64,000 bases of DNA from an uncultured Ruminococcus sp. (GCA_902794395.1 CADBHB010000008.1:53688-117687); one strand, 5' to 3'. Numbered from the stretch's first letter, positions 49,036 to 59,895 are shown. Numbers and translations: made by a program. The notes: generated from the sequence alone by a model not told the origin.

Positions 49036-49916
49036 TTCAACTGCCAATGTTTTATATCCTTTACTTCATTGTACATCGCCACGTAGCTGGCGTGGCGGGT
49101 CTTTTCGATGTCGCCGTCGGAGAGCGCCTGCAAAACGCGGCAGCCCTTTTCGCAGACGTGGGCGCAGGAGGTGAACCTGCACTGCCCCAGATACTGCTCA
49201 AATTCGGGAAAGCAGTACTGTAGTTCATCCTTGTCGATGATCTCGTATCGCTGCAGATCGACTGTGGAAAAGCCCGGGGTATCGGCGACGAAACAGCCTT
49301 CCAGCTCAAACAGCTCCACCACACGTGTGGTGTGTCTGCCGCGACCGAGCTTTTCGCTTATCTGTCCCGTTTGCAGGGACAGCGTCGGAAACAGCATATT
49401 GAGCAGGGTGGATTTGCCCACTCCGCTGTTGCCGATGAAGGCGGTCACCTTGCCCTGCAAAAACTCTAGCAGGCGGCGGGCTTCCTCGGTGTCGCCGGGC
49501 GAGCACTGAAAGACCCGCAGACCCGCGTGACGGTAGATACGCGCCACTGCGTCGCCGTTTTGCAGGTCGTTTTTTGTGACCACTATGACCGGCTCCATGC
49601 GGTTGTTTACCGCTGCCGCGCACATTTTGTCTATAACCGTAAAGTTCGGCAGCGGGTCGACGGTAGAGCAGACTATAACCAGCGCGTCGATATTGCACAG
49701 CGCCGGACGCAGCAGCTTGTTTTTGCGCGGGAGTATCTCCTCAATGGCGCAAAATCCGTCGTTGGGAACGGTGATACGCACCCTATCGCCCACAACGGGA
49801 GAGCTCCCGCGTTTGCGGAAACTCCCCCTTGCCTTACATTCGTATTCGGTTTTGCCGCAGCGGACATAGTAAAATCCGCCGATAGACTTCATCAAAAGTC
49901 CTGTCAATTCATTCAT
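49032..49916 (-). CDS. rsgA: Ribosome small-subunit GTPase RsgA
   Basis: The 294-residue protein has an OB fold (about 1-70), a circularly permuted GTPase domain and a C-terminal zinc knuckle (CxxxCAHxCEKGC, about 250-262). The GTPase order G4 (TKND, about 114), G1 (GNSGVGKST, about 165) and G3 (DTPG, about 214) proves the permutation. It checks late 30S ribosome maturation. Start and stop both overlap neighbours by four bases (ATGA), so it is coupled to prkC and thiN. Confidence 0.96.
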   Translation of the reverse strand: MNELTGLLMKSIGGFYYVRCGKTEYECKARGSFRKRGSSPVVGDRVRITVPNDGFCAIEEILPRKNKLLRPALCNIDALVIVCSTVDPLPNFTVIDKMCAAAVNNRMEPVIVVTKNDLQNGDAVARIYRHAGLRVFQCSPGDTEEARRLLEFLQGKVTAFIGNSGVGKSTLLNMLFPTLSLQTGQISEKLGRGRHTTRVVELFELEGCFVADTPGFSTVDLQRYEIIDKDELQYCFPEFEQYLGQCRFTSCAHVCEKGCRVLQALSDGDIEKTRHASYVAMYNEVKDIKHWQLK

Positions 49917-52045
49917 GTCGTAATACTTACATCGGGATCAAAATCGGGAACCGTGTACTCGGACGACGGCTCGGGTACGATATATTCGGTCGTCGGCTCT
50001 ACATATGACGTCGGCGCCTCGGTAGTCGCCTCGGTCGCAGGCACATAGTCGTGCTGTTCCGTGATAACGGCAGAGCCGTCCGAATAGTCGATGGTGTAGC
50101 GCTGATAGAGCTGACCATCGAGGTAGATCTCCAGCGTCTGGGTGCCTGTGCCCTCAAAGTCCAGCTCGACCGTCGCCGCATACGCGGGTACGATGTCGCG
50201 GGATTTGGCGGTGTCCTCGTTGCCGTCGACGAACACGCTCATGCGCAGGGTCTCGGTGATGGTGGTGGGAAGCTCCACCGTTACCTTCACCTTGCTCTTG
50301 TCGCCCTTGCCCGCGCTGACGGTAAGGGTGACCAGATAGCCCTTTTCCACCTTGCCGTGAGGCAGGGGCGAGGTGCTTATGACGGTGTCGCGTTTTTCGT
50401 GGCTTTCCTCGTCGGTGACGGTCTCTACCGTGAAGCCCAGCTCGGTCAGCTGAGCCTGCGCGTCGCTGACAGGCAGACCCAGAACAGCGGGTATCTCCAC
50501 TGTTTCGGGGCGGGCGCCGTTGGCGATATAGACATATACGGTGGAGCCGATGGCGGTTTTGGAGCCTGCCACCGGAAAGGTGCCGATGATGCTGTCCTTG
50601 GGCAGCTTGTCGTCCACCACCATAACAAATTCGGGGATAAGGCTGGATTCCTTTATCTTGGTTTCAGCCGAGGACTTGGTTTCCGACAGAATGTACGGAA
50701 CCGAAACCTCGTTTTCGTTGCTGTTCACATACAGGATTATCTCGGAGCCCGCCTTGACGCGCATGGTGCCGGGCGAAGGCTCCTGGTCGAGTATGACGCC
50801 CTGCGACTGCGACTCGTCGTAGCGGTTCTTGATGGTAAAGCGGAAGCTTTCGGGGTTGTTTTCTTTGGTATCCGCCAGGGTCTTTCCGATGTAGTTAGGC
50901 ACATCTACGTCCTTGGTGCGGTTGGTGTTGAAGCCCTGGATAAGCGCCAGCGCCAAAACCACCAGACACACTGCCACCGTGGCGATAAGTATGCCCTTGA
51001 CCGCGTAGAACACGCCGCTGTGATCCTTAAACTCCTCCTCTGCCGCCGCGTGGGACACGGGGGCAACGGGCTTTTTCTCGGGCTTTTTTTCGGGCTTTTT
51101 CAGCGGCTTTTTCTCCGGCGGCTTTTTGCGCGTCTGCTCGGGCTTCTTTTTTACCGGTCCGACGTACTTGGTGGGCTGGTCGTCCACAAACGAGGAGCCG
51201 TAGTCAAAGACGATGGAGGGATTCAGACGGAAGCGGTCGATGTCGCTGAGCATCTCTGCCGCGGAGGCGTAGCGGTTGTCGGGCTGCTTTTCCATGGCGC
51301 GCATGGTTATCTGCTCAAGTCCCACCGGAATGGCGGGGTTGACCTCGCGCGGGCGCTTAGGAGTTGACTGCAGCTGCATAAGCGCCACCGTTACGGCGCT
51401 GTCGCCCTCGAAGGGCAGCTTGCCCGTGAGCATCTCATAGAGCATTACGCCTACAGAGTAGATGTCGGTCTTGCCGTCGGTGACGTCTCCCCTCGCCTGC
51501 TCGGGCGCGATGTAGTGCACCGAGCCTATCGCCTGGTCGGTCATGGTGCGTGTCGCCTTGTCGGAAAACCGCGCGATGCCGAAGTCGGTCACCTTGATGG
51601 TGCCGTCCTGCAAAAGCATGATGTTCTGAGGCTTGATGTCGCGGTGGACGATGCCGCTTTCATGCGCGTGCTGCAAGGCGCGCAGCACCTGAGTGGTGAG
51701 ATGGAGCACGTCCTTCCACTCGATGATACCCTGGCGGTCGATGTACTCCTTGAGGGTGATGCCGTCGATGTACTCCATGACGATGTATTGTATCATATCG
51801 CCGAAGCTTACGTCGTACACCTTTACTATGTTGGGGTGCGAAAGCATGGCGATAGCCTTGGATTCGTTTTTGAATCTGCGGATGAATTCCTCGTTATTGA
51901 GGTACTCGTCCTTCAAGATCTTGATGGCGACCTCGCGGTCGTCGAGGGTGTCGGTGCAGCGATACACGTTCGCCATACCGCCGACGCCGATCAACTCATG
52001 GATCTCATAACGTCCGTCCAATCGTTTGCCGAGATATTTATCCAT
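49913..52045 (-). CDS. prkC: PASTA-domain Ser/Thr protein kinase
   Basis: The 710-residue kinase has a catalytic domain (about 10-270) with GGMANVYRC, VAIKILKDE, VHRDIKPQN and DFGIAR, all intact. A very Lys/Pro-rich juxtamembrane segment (about 300-335), a membrane helix (about 350-372) and three PASTA domains (about 380-580) follow, then a beta-rich C-terminal region and a Thr/Glu/Pro-rich tail. It senses muropeptides or lipid II and phosphorylates cytosolic proteins. GGGGGAAA precedes the ATG. The PP2C phosphatase gene lies just upstream in the operon. Confidence 0.96.
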   Translation of the reverse strand: MDKYLGKRLDGRYEIHELIGVGGMANVYRCTDTLDDREVAIKILKDEYLNNEEFIRRFKNESKAIAMLSHPNIVKVYDVSFGDMIQYIVMEYIDGITLKEYIDRQGIIEWKDVLHLTTQVLRALQHAHESGIVHRDIKPQNIMLLQDGTIKVTDFGIARFSDKATRTMTDQAIGSVHYIAPEQARGDVTDGKTDIYSVGVMLYEMLTGKLPFEGDSAVTVALMQLQSTPKRPREVNPAIPVGLEQITMRAMEKQPDNRYASAAEMLSDIDRFRLNPSIVFDYGSSFVDDQPTKYVGPVKKKPEQTRKKPPEKKPLKKPEKKPEKKPVAPVSHAAAEEEFKDHSGVFYAVKGILIATVAVCLVVLALALIQGFNTNRTKDVDVPNYIGKTLADTKENNPESFRFTIKNRYDESQSQGVILDQEPSPGTMRVKAGSEIILYVNSNENEVSVPYILSETKSSAETKIKESSLIPEFVMVVDDKLPKDSIIGTFPVAGSKTAIGSTVYVYIANGARPETVEIPAVLGLPVSDAQAQLTELGFTVETVTDEESHEKRDTVISTSPLPHGKVEKGYLVTLTVSAGKGDKSKVKVTVELPTTITETLRMSVFVDGNEDTAKSRDIVPAYAATVELDFEGTGTQTLEIYLDGQLYQRYTIDYSDGSAVITEQHDYVPATEATTEAPTSYVEPTTEYIVPEPSSEYTVPDFDPDVSITT

Positions 52046-52103
52046 AAAGGTTTCCCCCTATCTGATATATGATTAGCGGTGTGATTTGTTTTGCCTGTAC
52101 GCC

Positions 52104-52829
52104 CTAATAGATAACGGTGGCGGTGATGTTGTCGGTGCCGCCGCCTTCCTTGGCGCACTCGATCAGGGTGTTGATGAGGTCGTCACCTCGGTTTTCGTGG
52201 CATATCTTGACCATGTCGCCCGTGGTGACGTGGTTGGACAAGCCGTCGCTGCAGATCAGCAGCACGTCGCCGTAGATGAAATTCGCCTCGATGTAATCGA
52301 GCCGTACCGACGCCTTGATGCCAAGCGCGCGGGTGATAAAATTCTTGTTGGGGTGGTGCTGGGCTTCCTCATAGGTTATCTCGCCGCGGCGCACCATTTC
52401 CTGCACCACGGAATGATCCTCGGTGAGCTGCTTTATCTTGCCTCCGCGGATAGCGTAGGTGCGGCTGTCGCCGACGTGCACCACATGCACGGTGGTGTCC
52501 TTGACGAATACAAACTCACAGGTAGTGCCCATTCCCGCCAACTCGGCGTCGTGGCATGCCAGCTCAAATATCTTCATATTCGCGTTGACTACTATCTCTG
52601 CCATTAGCTCGCCGATCTGATCCTTTGTCATATCTTCCTTGTAAAGTGCGGTGATTTTGGTGCTGATATAGTCCACCGCCGTGGCGCTGGCGATGTTGCC
52701 GCCGTTGGCGCCGCCCATGCCGTCGCACACGACAGCCCATACACAGCTGGGAGAAATAACTCCGAAACGGAAGTCGTCCTGGTTTTGTGAGCGCACAAGA
52801 CCGACGTCGCTTTTACTGAAAACTTCCAA
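52104..52829 (-). CDS. prpC: PP2C-type Ser/Thr protein phosphatase
   Basis: The 241-residue phosphatase carries the PP2C metal-binding motifs VRSQNQDD, VCDGMGGANGG, VGDSRTY and the final GGTDNITA. It removes phosphates placed by the PASTA kinase next to it. The start is TTG at 52829, one base after the rlmN stop codon, with AAGGAGG upstream; no ATG is available. Standard Stp/PrpC length. Confidence 0.95.
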   Translation of the reverse strand: MEVFSKSDVGLVRSQNQDDFRFGVISPSCVWAVVCDGMGGANGGNIASATAVDYISTKITALYKEDMTKDQIGELMAEIVVNANMKIFELACHDAELAGMGTTCEFVFVKDTTVHVVHVGDSRTYAIRGGKIKQLTEDHSVVQEMVRRGEITYEEAQHHPNKNFITRALGIKASVRLDYIEANFIYGDVLLICSDGLSNHVTTGDMVKICHENRGDDLINTLIECAKEGGGTDNITATVIY

Positions 52830-52830
52830 G

Positions 52831-53865
52831 TTATTTTCCTCCTTCGTTTATAGATTTCCTTCTCAATTGACCGCAGGACGCGTTAATGTCGCTGCCCAGT
52901 GTCCGTCTGACCGTTGCCGTTACTCCATAACCGGCAAGAATATCTGCAAAAGACTGCTGTCTTTGTACATTGCTTTTTTGATAGCCAGTGCCCTCCACCG
53001 TGTTGACGGGAATGAGGTTGACGTGGCTGTGAAGCCCCTTTAGGCGCTGTCCCAGCTCGCGCGCCTGCGCGTCGCTGTCGTTCACGCCGCGTATGAGCGC
53101 GTACTCAAAGGTGACGCGCCTGCCCGTGGCGGCAAAATAGTCTCGGCAAGCCGCAAGCAGCTCGTCCATAGGATAAGCCTTGGCGACAGGCATAGTCTGA
53201 CGGCGGATCTCGTCGTTGGGCGCGTGAAGCGACACCGCGAGGTTGATTTGCAGCCTGCGCTTTGCCAGCTCTCTGATTTTGGGGACTATGCCGCAGGTAG
53301 AGAGCGTGATGTGCCGCATGCCGATGTTAAGCCCCTTTTCGTCGCCTGCCAGCTCCAAAAACCGCAGCACGTTGTCGAAATTATCCAGCGGCTCGCCCAT
53401 GCCCATCAGCACCACGTTTGAGATGCGGATGTTTTGGTCGCGCTGCGCCGCCTCGATCTGAGCAAGTATCTCGGAGGGCGTCAGGTCGCGCGAAAAGCCG
53501 CTTTTTCCAGTCGCGCAGAAGGTGCAGCCCATTTTGCAGCCCACCTGAGTGGACACGCAAACAGACCAGCCGTGGTGATAGTTCATCAGCACCGACTCGA
53601 CACATTCGCCGTCGCGAAAGGAAAAAAGGTACTTCACTGTTTTATCATACCTTGAAACAAGTTTTTTTTCAATATTTGCAACAGAAATGTAACAACTTGT
53701 TTTCAGCCGCGCCCGCAGCTCGGCGGGCAGGTTGCGCATTTCATCAAAATCCGCCGCGCCCTTAAGGAGCCAGTCGCGTATCTGCGCCGCGCGGAATTTG
53801 GGCCAGCCCTGCTTTGTGACCCACTGCTGCAGCTCTTCGAGCGTCATGGATTTGATGTCGGTCAT
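52831..53865 (-). CDS. rlmN: Dual-specificity 23S rRNA/tRNA adenine-C2 methyltransferase RlmN
   Basis: The 344-residue radical SAM enzyme has the cluster motif CKMGCTFC (about 103-110) and the C-terminal catalytic Cys in SDINASCGQL. The motif GMGEPLDNFDNV is also present. It methylates A2503 of 23S rRNA and A37 of some tRNAs. The ATG at 53865 is preceded by AAAAGGAG; the frame is open upstream into rsmB, but those starts are less likely. Confidence 0.96.
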   Translation of the reverse strand: MTDIKSMTLEELQQWVTKQGWPKFRAAQIRDWLLKGAADFDEMRNLPAELRARLKTSCYISVANIEKKLVSRYDKTVKYLFSFRDGECVESVLMNYHHGWSVCVSTQVGCKMGCTFCATGKSGFSRDLTPSEILAQIEAAQRDQNIRISNVVLMGMGEPLDNFDNVLRFLELAGDEKGLNIGMRHITLSTCGIVPKIRELAKRRLQINLAVSLHAPNDEIRRQTMPVAKAYPMDELLAACRDYFAATGRRVTFEYALIRGVNDSDAQARELGQRLKGLHSHVNLIPVNTVEGTGYQKSNVQRQQSFADILAGYGVTATVRRTLGSDINASCGQLRRKSINEGGK

Positions 53866-53894
53866 AATGTCTCCTTTTACGGTGAACGGGTCGC

Positions 53895-55223
53895 TCAGCG
53901 CCTGCATAGCGCCGCTGTATAAAAGCCGTCGGTGCCCGCGGTGTGGGGCATCAGGGTGAGTTCGTAGTCGTTTTCGCTTACCGCGCGGGTGATGCCCTCG
54001 GGCAATTCCAGGGGCACGCCGCGAAAATCGGGGTGCTCCTCTAAAAAACGGCGCACATTGTCGCCGTTTTCGGCGGGATTAAGGGTGCAGGTCGAATAGA
54101 CCAGCGTTCCGCCGTGCGCAAGGTACTGCGCGCTGCGGCAGAGTATCTTGTACTGCAGCTCGGGCAGCTCCTCGGGTATCAAGTCCTCCTTGGCGCGGAT
54201 CTCGGGCTTGCGCGAAAGTATGCCCAGCCCGCTGCAGGGCACGTCGCAGAGTATCTTATCAGCGAGAGGCAGCGCGGGTCCCGAGGCGCCGTCGCGCTTG
54301 CTTGTGAGGATGATGCCGATACCCAGGCGGCGCGCGCCGTCCGCGATCAGCTTCAGCTTGTGGTCGTAGAGGTCGCAGGCGCAGAGCTTGCCTCGGTTTT
54401 GCATATACTGCGCTGCGGTGAACGCCTTGCCGCCGGGAGCCGAACAGATGTCGAGCATCACGTCACGCGGCTTGGGGTTTAGAAAATGTACGCATAGCTG
54501 AGAGGAAAGGTCCTGCACGTGGAACAGCCCGTGCCTGTAGGCGCTAAGGTTTTCCACCGCGCCTGTGTGCGACAGGCTGAGCGCGTTTGGCAGCGCGGGG
54601 ACGTCCTTGCAGACGACGCCCTCCTTTTCAAGCGCCGCCTTGAGCGCGGCTTTGTCGGTTTTGAGGGTGTTTACGCGGACAAACAGCTTTGGTCTGCCGC
54701 TTAGAGAGCGCATGAGCTGTTCGGCGTTAGCTTCCCCGTAGGAAGCAGTCCAAAGCTGTACCAGCGACGCGGGCACCGAGTATTTTACACTGTAATACCG
54801 CACTTTGTCGCTTTTGTCGGGAAGCTTGTACGGTTGATCGGCGCGGGTGACGCTGCGCAGGATGCCATTTATGAAGCCCGCCGACTGGTGGAGCCGCTGA
54901 CGCTTTGCGAGGTTGACGCTCTCGTTGACAGCGGCGCTGTCAGGCACCTTGTCCATATAGAGGAGCTGATACAGCCCCATGCGCAGGATTATCTTCGTCT
55001 TGGTCTCGATCTTCCTCAACGGTATCTTAGAATACTGTCGGATGATATAGTCAAGGGTGATCTGCCGCTCCAGCACACCGTAAACCAGTGCCGACACAAA
55101 GGCGCTGTCCACGCCGCCGAGCTTGTGCACGCGGATGGCTTGGTTCAGCGCGAGGTTGGAATAAGCCCCGTCGTTTTCAATTTTCACCAGCACCTGAAAG
55201 GCGATTTGTCGTGGATCCGGCAT
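53895..55223 (-). CDS. rsmB: 16S rRNA m5C967 methyltransferase RsmB
   Basis: The 442-residue protein has an N-terminal NusB-like RNA-binding domain (about 1-130) and a Rossmann methyltransferase domain. The S-adenosylmethionine motif is LDICSAPGGKAFTAA, and the two catalytic Cys lie in DVPCSGLG and VYSTCTL. It lies between the YugP-like gene and rlmN, as in other Firmicutes. GAGGGAAC precedes the ATG. Confidence 0.96.
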   Translation of the reverse strand: MPDPRQIAFQVLVKIENDGAYSNLALNQAIRVHKLGGVDSAFVSALVYGVLERQITLDYIIRQYSKIPLRKIETKTKIILRMGLYQLLYMDKVPDSAAVNESVNLAKRQRLHQSAGFINGILRSVTRADQPYKLPDKSDKVRYYSVKYSVPASLVQLWTASYGEANAEQLMRSLSGRPKLFVRVNTLKTDKAALKAALEKEGVVCKDVPALPNALSLSHTGAVENLSAYRHGLFHVQDLSSQLCVHFLNPKPRDVMLDICSAPGGKAFTAAQYMQNRGKLCACDLYDHKLKLIADGARRLGIGIILTSKRDGASGPALPLADKILCDVPCSGLGILSRKPEIRAKEDLIPEELPELQYKILCRSAQYLAHGGTLVYSTCTLNPAENGDNVRRFLEEHPDFRGVPLELPEGITRAVSENDYELTLMPHTAGTDGFYTAALCRR

Positions 55224-55259
55224 GATGTTCCCTCACGTGTCATAAATTTCCGATATGGC

Positions 55260-55964
55260 TCAATCTCTTCTTCTCGCGATCAGCAGCAGACGCAGCAGCT
55301 GCATTATCGCCGTGATCGCCGAGGCAACGTAAGTCATAGCCGCGGCGGAGAGCACGCTTTTGGCGCCGCTGTACTCCTCGCCCTGCAAAACTCCCGTTTC
55401 GCGGAAGCACCTGAGCGCGCGCCGTGAGGCGTCGAACTCGACGGGCAGGGTGATGATGGTGAACGCCACCGACGCCGAGAAGAGGATGATGCCTGCGTAG
55501 AGGATATACAGTCCCGTGGAGCTTGATCTGCCGTAGGAGAACAGGAAGCCCAGCGTTATCAATATCCAGCTTAAGCTTGAGCCGAGCCTTGCCGCAGGCA
55601 GGATGGCGCCGCGCAGCTTGTTGGGCAGGAAGTTTTGGGCGGTCTGCACCGCGTGGCCCGCCTCGTGGGCGGCGACGCCCACCGCCGCGACAGTGGCGGA
55701 GTTATAGACGGAATCCGACAGGCGTATCACATTTGAACGGGGGTCGTAGTGATCTGTGAGCTCGCCCGAAACGTGCTCGATGCGCACGCCCGTGACATTG
55801 TTGTGACGCAGCACATATTCCGCCGCCTGAGCGCCCGTCATGCCGCGAGTATTCGGTATCTTGGAATACTTGGAAAAGGCGGATTTGACACGCACCTGGC
55901 AGATCAGCGAAATGATGATGCAGGGTATCATAAACAAAACATAGGTGTAATCAAAGTAAAACAT
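55260..55964 (-). CDS. YugP-like neutral zinc metallopeptidase
   Basis: The 234-residue membrane protein of the YugP family has an N-terminal helix (about 5-25), HEAGHAVQ (about 98-105, the HExxH zinc site) and two or more further helices. The third ligand is likely the Glu in LPVEFDASRRA. Its substrates are unknown; it is often encoded between fmt and rsmB in Clostridia, as here. AGGAGCG precedes the ATG. Confidence 0.92.
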   Translation of the reverse strand: MFYFDYTYVLFMIPCIIISLICQVRVKSAFSKYSKIPNTRGMTGAQAAEYVLRHNNVTGVRIEHVSGELTDHYDPRSNVIRLSDSVYNSATVAAVGVAAHEAGHAVQTAQNFLPNKLRGAILPAARLGSSLSWILITLGFLFSYGRSSSTGLYILYAGIILFSASVAFTIITLPVEFDASRRALRCFRETGVLQGEEYSGAKSVLSAAAMTYVASAITAIMQLLRLLLIARRRD

Positions 55965-55980
55965 TTATCTTCGCTCCTGT

Positions 55981-56895
55981 TTATAAAAGATTGTCGCCCG
56001 CTTGAAGCTTGTGCCCCGCGGCAAACGCGGCGGCGGTCATCTTCTTTTTGCCCTCGGGCTGGATCTCCAGCAGCTCTACCGCGCCCTCGCCGCAGGCGAC
56101 TACAAGCGGCTTGACGCTGAGGAGCGTACCGGCTTTTCCGCTGCCCTGCGAAAGCCTCGCCTTGTGGACCTTGACGCGTTTTCCGCCGATAACGGCGGTA
56201 GCCATCGGCCACGAGTAGAGTCCGCGTATCAGGTTGTGTACGGCAGAAGCGGGCTGCGTGAAATCTATCGGAGAATAGCTTTTGTCGATTTTTGAGGTGT
56301 GGGTCGCAAGCGCCTCGTCCTGCTTTCTCGGAGTAACGGCGCCCTGTTCCAGCGCGTCGAGCGTTTCCAGAATCAGCTCGCCGCCCAAAACCGAGAGCCT
56401 GTCAAACAGCTCCGCGGCGGTCTCGTTTTCGCCTATCTCGGTTTCACGGGTCAGCAAAATGTCGCCCGTGTCCAGTCCCACGTCCATCAGCATGGTGGTG
56501 ACGCCCGTGACCCTGTCGCCGTTGAGCACCGCCTGCTGTATGGGTGACGCGCCGCGATATTTAGGCAGCAGCGAGCCGTGGATGTTGACACAGCCGTATT
56601 TGGGCAGGTCGAGCACCGCCTTGGGGAGTATCTGTCCGTATGCCGCCACCACGATGACCTCGGGCGCGAAGCTCTTGAGCTGATTTTGCGCCTCGTCGGT
56701 CTTCATCGAGCCGGGCTGACATACGGGGATATTTAGTTTTTGGGCGCAGACCTTCACGTCGGGCGGAGTGAGTATCTGCTTTCTTCCGACGGGCTTGTCG
56801 GGTTGGGTGAACACCGCAACGACCTCATGGCGCGCCGCAAGCTGTTCCAAAGCGGGCACCGCGAAGTCGGGCGTGCCCATGAATACCAGTTTCAT
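55981..56895 (-). CDS. fmt: Methionyl-tRNA formyltransferase
   Basis: The 304-residue enzyme shows the formyl-transfer motif NIHGSLLPKYRGASPI, with catalytic Asn and His (about 105-107) and an Asp in TGDILL, plus a C-terminal OB-like domain. It formylates initiator Met-tRNA. It stands 26 bp after def, the partner that later removes the formyl group. GGGAGG precedes the ATG. Confidence 0.97.
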   Translation of the reverse strand: MKLVFMGTPDFAVPALEQLAARHEVVAVFTQPDKPVGRKQILTPPDVKVCAQKLNIPVCQPGSMKTDEAQNQLKSFAPEVIVVAAYGQILPKAVLDLPKYGCVNIHGSLLPKYRGASPIQQAVLNGDRVTGVTTMLMDVGLDTGDILLTRETEIGENETAAELFDRLSVLGGELILETLDALEQGAVTPRKQDEALATHTSKIDKSYSPIDFTQPASAVHNLIRGLYSWPMATAVIGGKRVKVHKARLSQGSGKAGTLLSVKPLVVACGEGAVELLEIQPEGKKKMTAAAFAAGHKLQAGDNLL

Positions 56896-56921
56896 ATTAA
56901 CCTCCCTGGGACGCCGCTCAC

Positions 56922-57410
56922 TCAGGACGCGTTCATCGAGTCGATCTCTCTGCGGGTGAGCATACGCTCGGCGACCTCCTTGAAAACAATGCCGTTGAGG
57001 TGGTCGATCTCATGGCAGAAGGCGCGCGCCAGCAGTTCCTTTCCTTCGACTTCGATCTCCTCGCCGAAGCGGTCCTGCGCTCTGACCTTGACATAGTTCG
57101 GGCGCTTTACGATGCCCCACTGTCCCGGGAAGGACAGGCAGCCCTCGTTGCCCTCCTGTTCGCCGCTGAAGGCGATTATCTGCGGGTTGACCAGCTCCAG
57201 CACCTGATTTTGTTCGGGGCTGATGTCGATTACGACCACTCGGCGGAGGATGCCCACCTGCGGAGCGGCGAGTCCCACGCCGTTGGCGCGGTGCATGGTT
57301 TCCGCCATGTCGTCGAGCAGAGTGTGGAGCTTTTGGTCAAACTTCACCACGGGTCTGCATTTCTTGGTCAGTATATCGTCCCCGTCTTTTACAATATTTC
57401 TGATAGCCAT
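56922..57410 (-). CDS. def: Peptide deformylase
   Basis: The 162-residue metalloenzyme has all three family motifs: [18 protein letters not shown] (Cys metal ligand) and HEIDHLNG (two His ligands and catalytic Glu). It removes the formyl group from new proteins. AAAGAGGAAA precedes the ATG. It directly precedes fmt in the operon. Confidence 0.97.
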   Translation of the reverse strand: MAIRNIVKDGDDILTKKCRPVVKFDQKLHTLLDDMAETMHRANGVGLAAPQVGILRRVVVIDISPEQNQVLELVNPQIIAFSGEQEGNEGCLSFPGQWGIVKRPNYVKVRAQDRFGEEIEVEGKELLARAFCHEIDHLNGIVFKEVAERMLTRREIDSMNAS

Positions 57411-57456
57411 AGTATTTCCTCTTTCATTATAATGATTCGCAAAGCGACATGATGAT

Positions 57457-59895
57457 TCAACACACCAGCGCGTTCATGTCGGCGTAGGCGGTCACCTTTG
57501 AATACTCCCTCAGCGAATCAAAGCGGCGCAGCGATTCCGACAGCAGCGCGCGGAAATCGCGGTTGTCGCGGCATTTAATTATAAGCTTGTAGCGGTATTT
57601 GTTGCTGACCTTGACCACGAGCGCCGGCGAAGGTCCCAGCACACGGATGGGCTGCTTGGGGTACTCCTGCCGAGCCAGCTTTGAAAACTCATCCAAAAAG
57701 GCGCTTGCCGCCCTGAGAGTCAGGGCTTGATCCTCGCCCACAAAGCCCACCAGACAGATGTCCGCGAAGGGCGGGTAGAGCATTGCCTGACGCATGGTGA
57801 TCTCGGTGTCGTAGAAGGCGTCGTAGTCCTGCTTTGCAGCCATAGCCAGAATAAGATTGTCGGGCGTGAAGGTCTGTATGACCGCCGTGCCCTTGCTGTT
57901 TCCCCTGCCGCTTCTGCCGACCACCTGCGTGAGCAGCGAGAATGAGCGCTCGTAGCTGCGGTAGTCGTCGGCGTAGAGCATGAGGTCGGTGTTGAGCACG
58001 CCGACCAGCGTCACGTTGGGGAAGTCCAGACCCTTAGCCACCATCTGCGTGCCGACGAGGATGTCGTATTCACCGCGCGAGAAGGCGGAGATCATCCTTT
58101 CGTAGCTCGATTTGGATGAGGCGGCGTCGGTGTCCATGCGCAGGATCCGCGCTTCGGGAAATATCCTCGCTATGTCCTCCTCGGCCTTTTGGGTGCCGGT
58201 GCCGCCAAGCCTCAGCGATTTGGCGTGGCAGGAGGGACACTCGTTTTTAAAGGGCAGCGAGTAGCCGCAGTAATGGCACATAAGGCGGTTGTTGCGGCTG
58301 TGATATGTTAGTGAAATGGAGCAGTTTGGGCAGGTGAGCGGCTCGCTGCACATGGTGCAGGTGACAAAGGAATTGTGCCCGCGGCGGTTGAGCAGCAGTA
58401 TAGACTGCCTGCCGTGCTCCAGGTTGTATTCTATATTTTGCAGCAGCACGTCGGAAAAGCCCGTCGTATTGCCGTTTTGAAGCTCTTGGTTCATATCGGC
58501 GACCGCCACCTCGGGCAGCGTCGCCGCGCCGTAGCGGGAGCCGAGCACATCCAGCCCGTAGCGGCCGCTTTTGGCGTAGTAGTAGGTCTCGACGCTCGGC
58601 GTCGCGGAGCTGAGCACCAGCAGGGCGTCACACTGCGCCGCGCGGTACATAGCCACGTCGCGCGCGTGATAGCGCGGAGCGCGCTCTGACTTGTAGCTGT
58701 ATTCCTGCTCCTCGTCCATTATCACCAGACCCACGTCCTCAAACGGCGCGAAAACCGCGCTGCGGGTGCCGATGACGATCTGCGCCAGACCTTTTTTGAC
58801 GCGCTTGTATTCGTCCAGCCGTTCGCCCAGAGACAGGGCGCTGTGGAACACGGCGATCCTGTTTCCGAAGCGCCGCGAAAACTGCGCCACAAACTGCGGA
58901 GTCAGCGAGATCTCGGGCACCATGACGATGATGCCTCTGCCCTCGTCGATCACGCGCTCGATCAGCTTGAGAAAAACGCTGGTCTTTCCCGAGCCAGTCA
59001 CGCCGTAAAGCAGGCTGACGTGCGGCTTCGGGTCGCTGTAACGGGCATAGAGGTTGTCGCAGGCGGTCTGCTGCTCGGCGGAGAGCACTATCTCCTGCGC
59101 ACGCTCGTCCGCTCGGTTTTCGCCAGTGCGGAAAACCTCCTCGTCGTAGAAATAGATGACGCCCTTTTTGAACAGCGCGTCGATAACAGACGAGGAAACG
59201 CCCGTGAAATAGCGTATATCCTTGACGGAAGCCGCGCCCGAAAGCTGCAGCAGCTCGACGATCTCGCGCTGTTTCGGCGTGAGCTTCAGCTGCTCCGGAT
59301 CGACATCGGGAGCGAGCGCCGCCATCTTCATCACGGCGTCGTTTACCCTGCGGAACGCCTCGTCGGACTTGTAGAGCGCCCCCATATGCGCCAGCTCGTC
59401 GAGCTGTCTGCTGTCGGCAAGCCCGAAGTCGTCAAGCAGCTTTTCAAGCTTGACCGGGCCTCGCCTGCGGCGCAGAAAGTCGTATATCCGCCGCTGCTCC
59501 GCGTCCAGCTCCATAGCCTCGCCCTCGGGCGCGGCGCCGTACACTGTGGTGACACGGTAGTTTATGCCCGCCGGAAGCATGGTCTTGACAGCGTCGTATA
59601 GGGTGCAGAAGGTATGCTCCTTCATAAAGCGGGCGACGCCGAGCATGCGTTCGCTCAGCACCGGCTCGCTGTCCAGCACGGAGAGGATGGCCTTCAGCCC
59701 CTCGGCGCTCTGAGCATCCGAGATTGCCGTAACTATGCCCTGCCGGCGGCTGTTGCCTCTGCCGAAGGGCACCAGCACCCTTTTGCCGACGGCGCAGTCA
59801 CCCGAAAGATGGGCGGGGATCAGGTAGTCAAACTCCTTGTCGAAGGAGCAGCCCGCCTTTTCCACCGCGACCTTGGCTGTGCGGTTACAGCTCAT
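57457..59895 (-). CDS. priA: Primosomal helicase PriA
   Basis: This superfamily 2 helicase (about 812 residues) restarts stalled forks. It has the 3'-end binding domain, Walker A GVTGSGKT, the DEEQ box and a Cys-rich zinc region (CTMC, CPNC, CHYC, CPSC) in the helicase core, then motif VGRSGRG. The start is uncertain: ATG at 59895 (overlapping rpoZ by 11 bases) leads into [21 protein letters not shown], the normal family N-terminus; ATG at 59910 is the alternative. The longer open frame is an overlap with rpoZ in another frame. coaBC, often between rpoZ and priA, is missing. Confidence 0.95.
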   Translation of the reverse strand: MSCNRTAKVAVEKAGCSFDKEFDYLIPAHLSGDCAVGKRVLVPFGRGNSRRQGIVTAISDAQSAEGLKAILSVLDSEPVLSERMLGVARFMKEHTFCTLYDAVKTMLPAGINYRVTTVYGAAPEGEAMELDAEQRRIYDFLRRRRGPVKLEKLLDDFGLADSRQLDELAHMGALYKSDEAFRRVNDAVMKMAALAPDVDPEQLKLTPKQREIVELLQLSGAASVKDIRYFTGVSSSVIDALFKKGVIYFYDEEVFRTGENRADERAQEIVLSAEQQTACDNLYARYSDPKPHVSLLYGVTGSGKTSVFLKLIERVIDEGRGIIVMVPEISLTPQFVAQFSRRFGNRIAVFHSALSLGERLDEYKRVKKGLAQIVIGTRSAVFAPFEDVGLVIMDEEQEYSYKSERAPRYHARDVAMYRAAQCDALLVLSSATPSVETYYYAKSGRYGLDVLGSRYGAATLPEVAVADMNQELQNGNTTGFSDVLLQNIEYNLEHGRQSILLLNRRGHNSFVTCTMCSEPLTCPNCSISLTYHSRNNRLMCHYCGYSLPFKNECPSCHAKSLRLGGTGTQKAEEDIARIFPEARILRMDTDAASSKSSYERMISAFSRGEYDILVGTQMVAKGLDFPNVTLVGVLNTDLMLYADDYRSYERSFSLLTQVVGRSGRGNSKGTAVIQTFTPDNLILAMAAKQDYDAFYDTEITMRQAMLYPPFADICLVGFVGEDQALTLRAASAFLDEFSKLARQEYPKQPIRVLGPSPALVVKVSNKYRYKLIIKCRDNRDFRALLSESLRRFDSLREYSKVTAYADMNALVC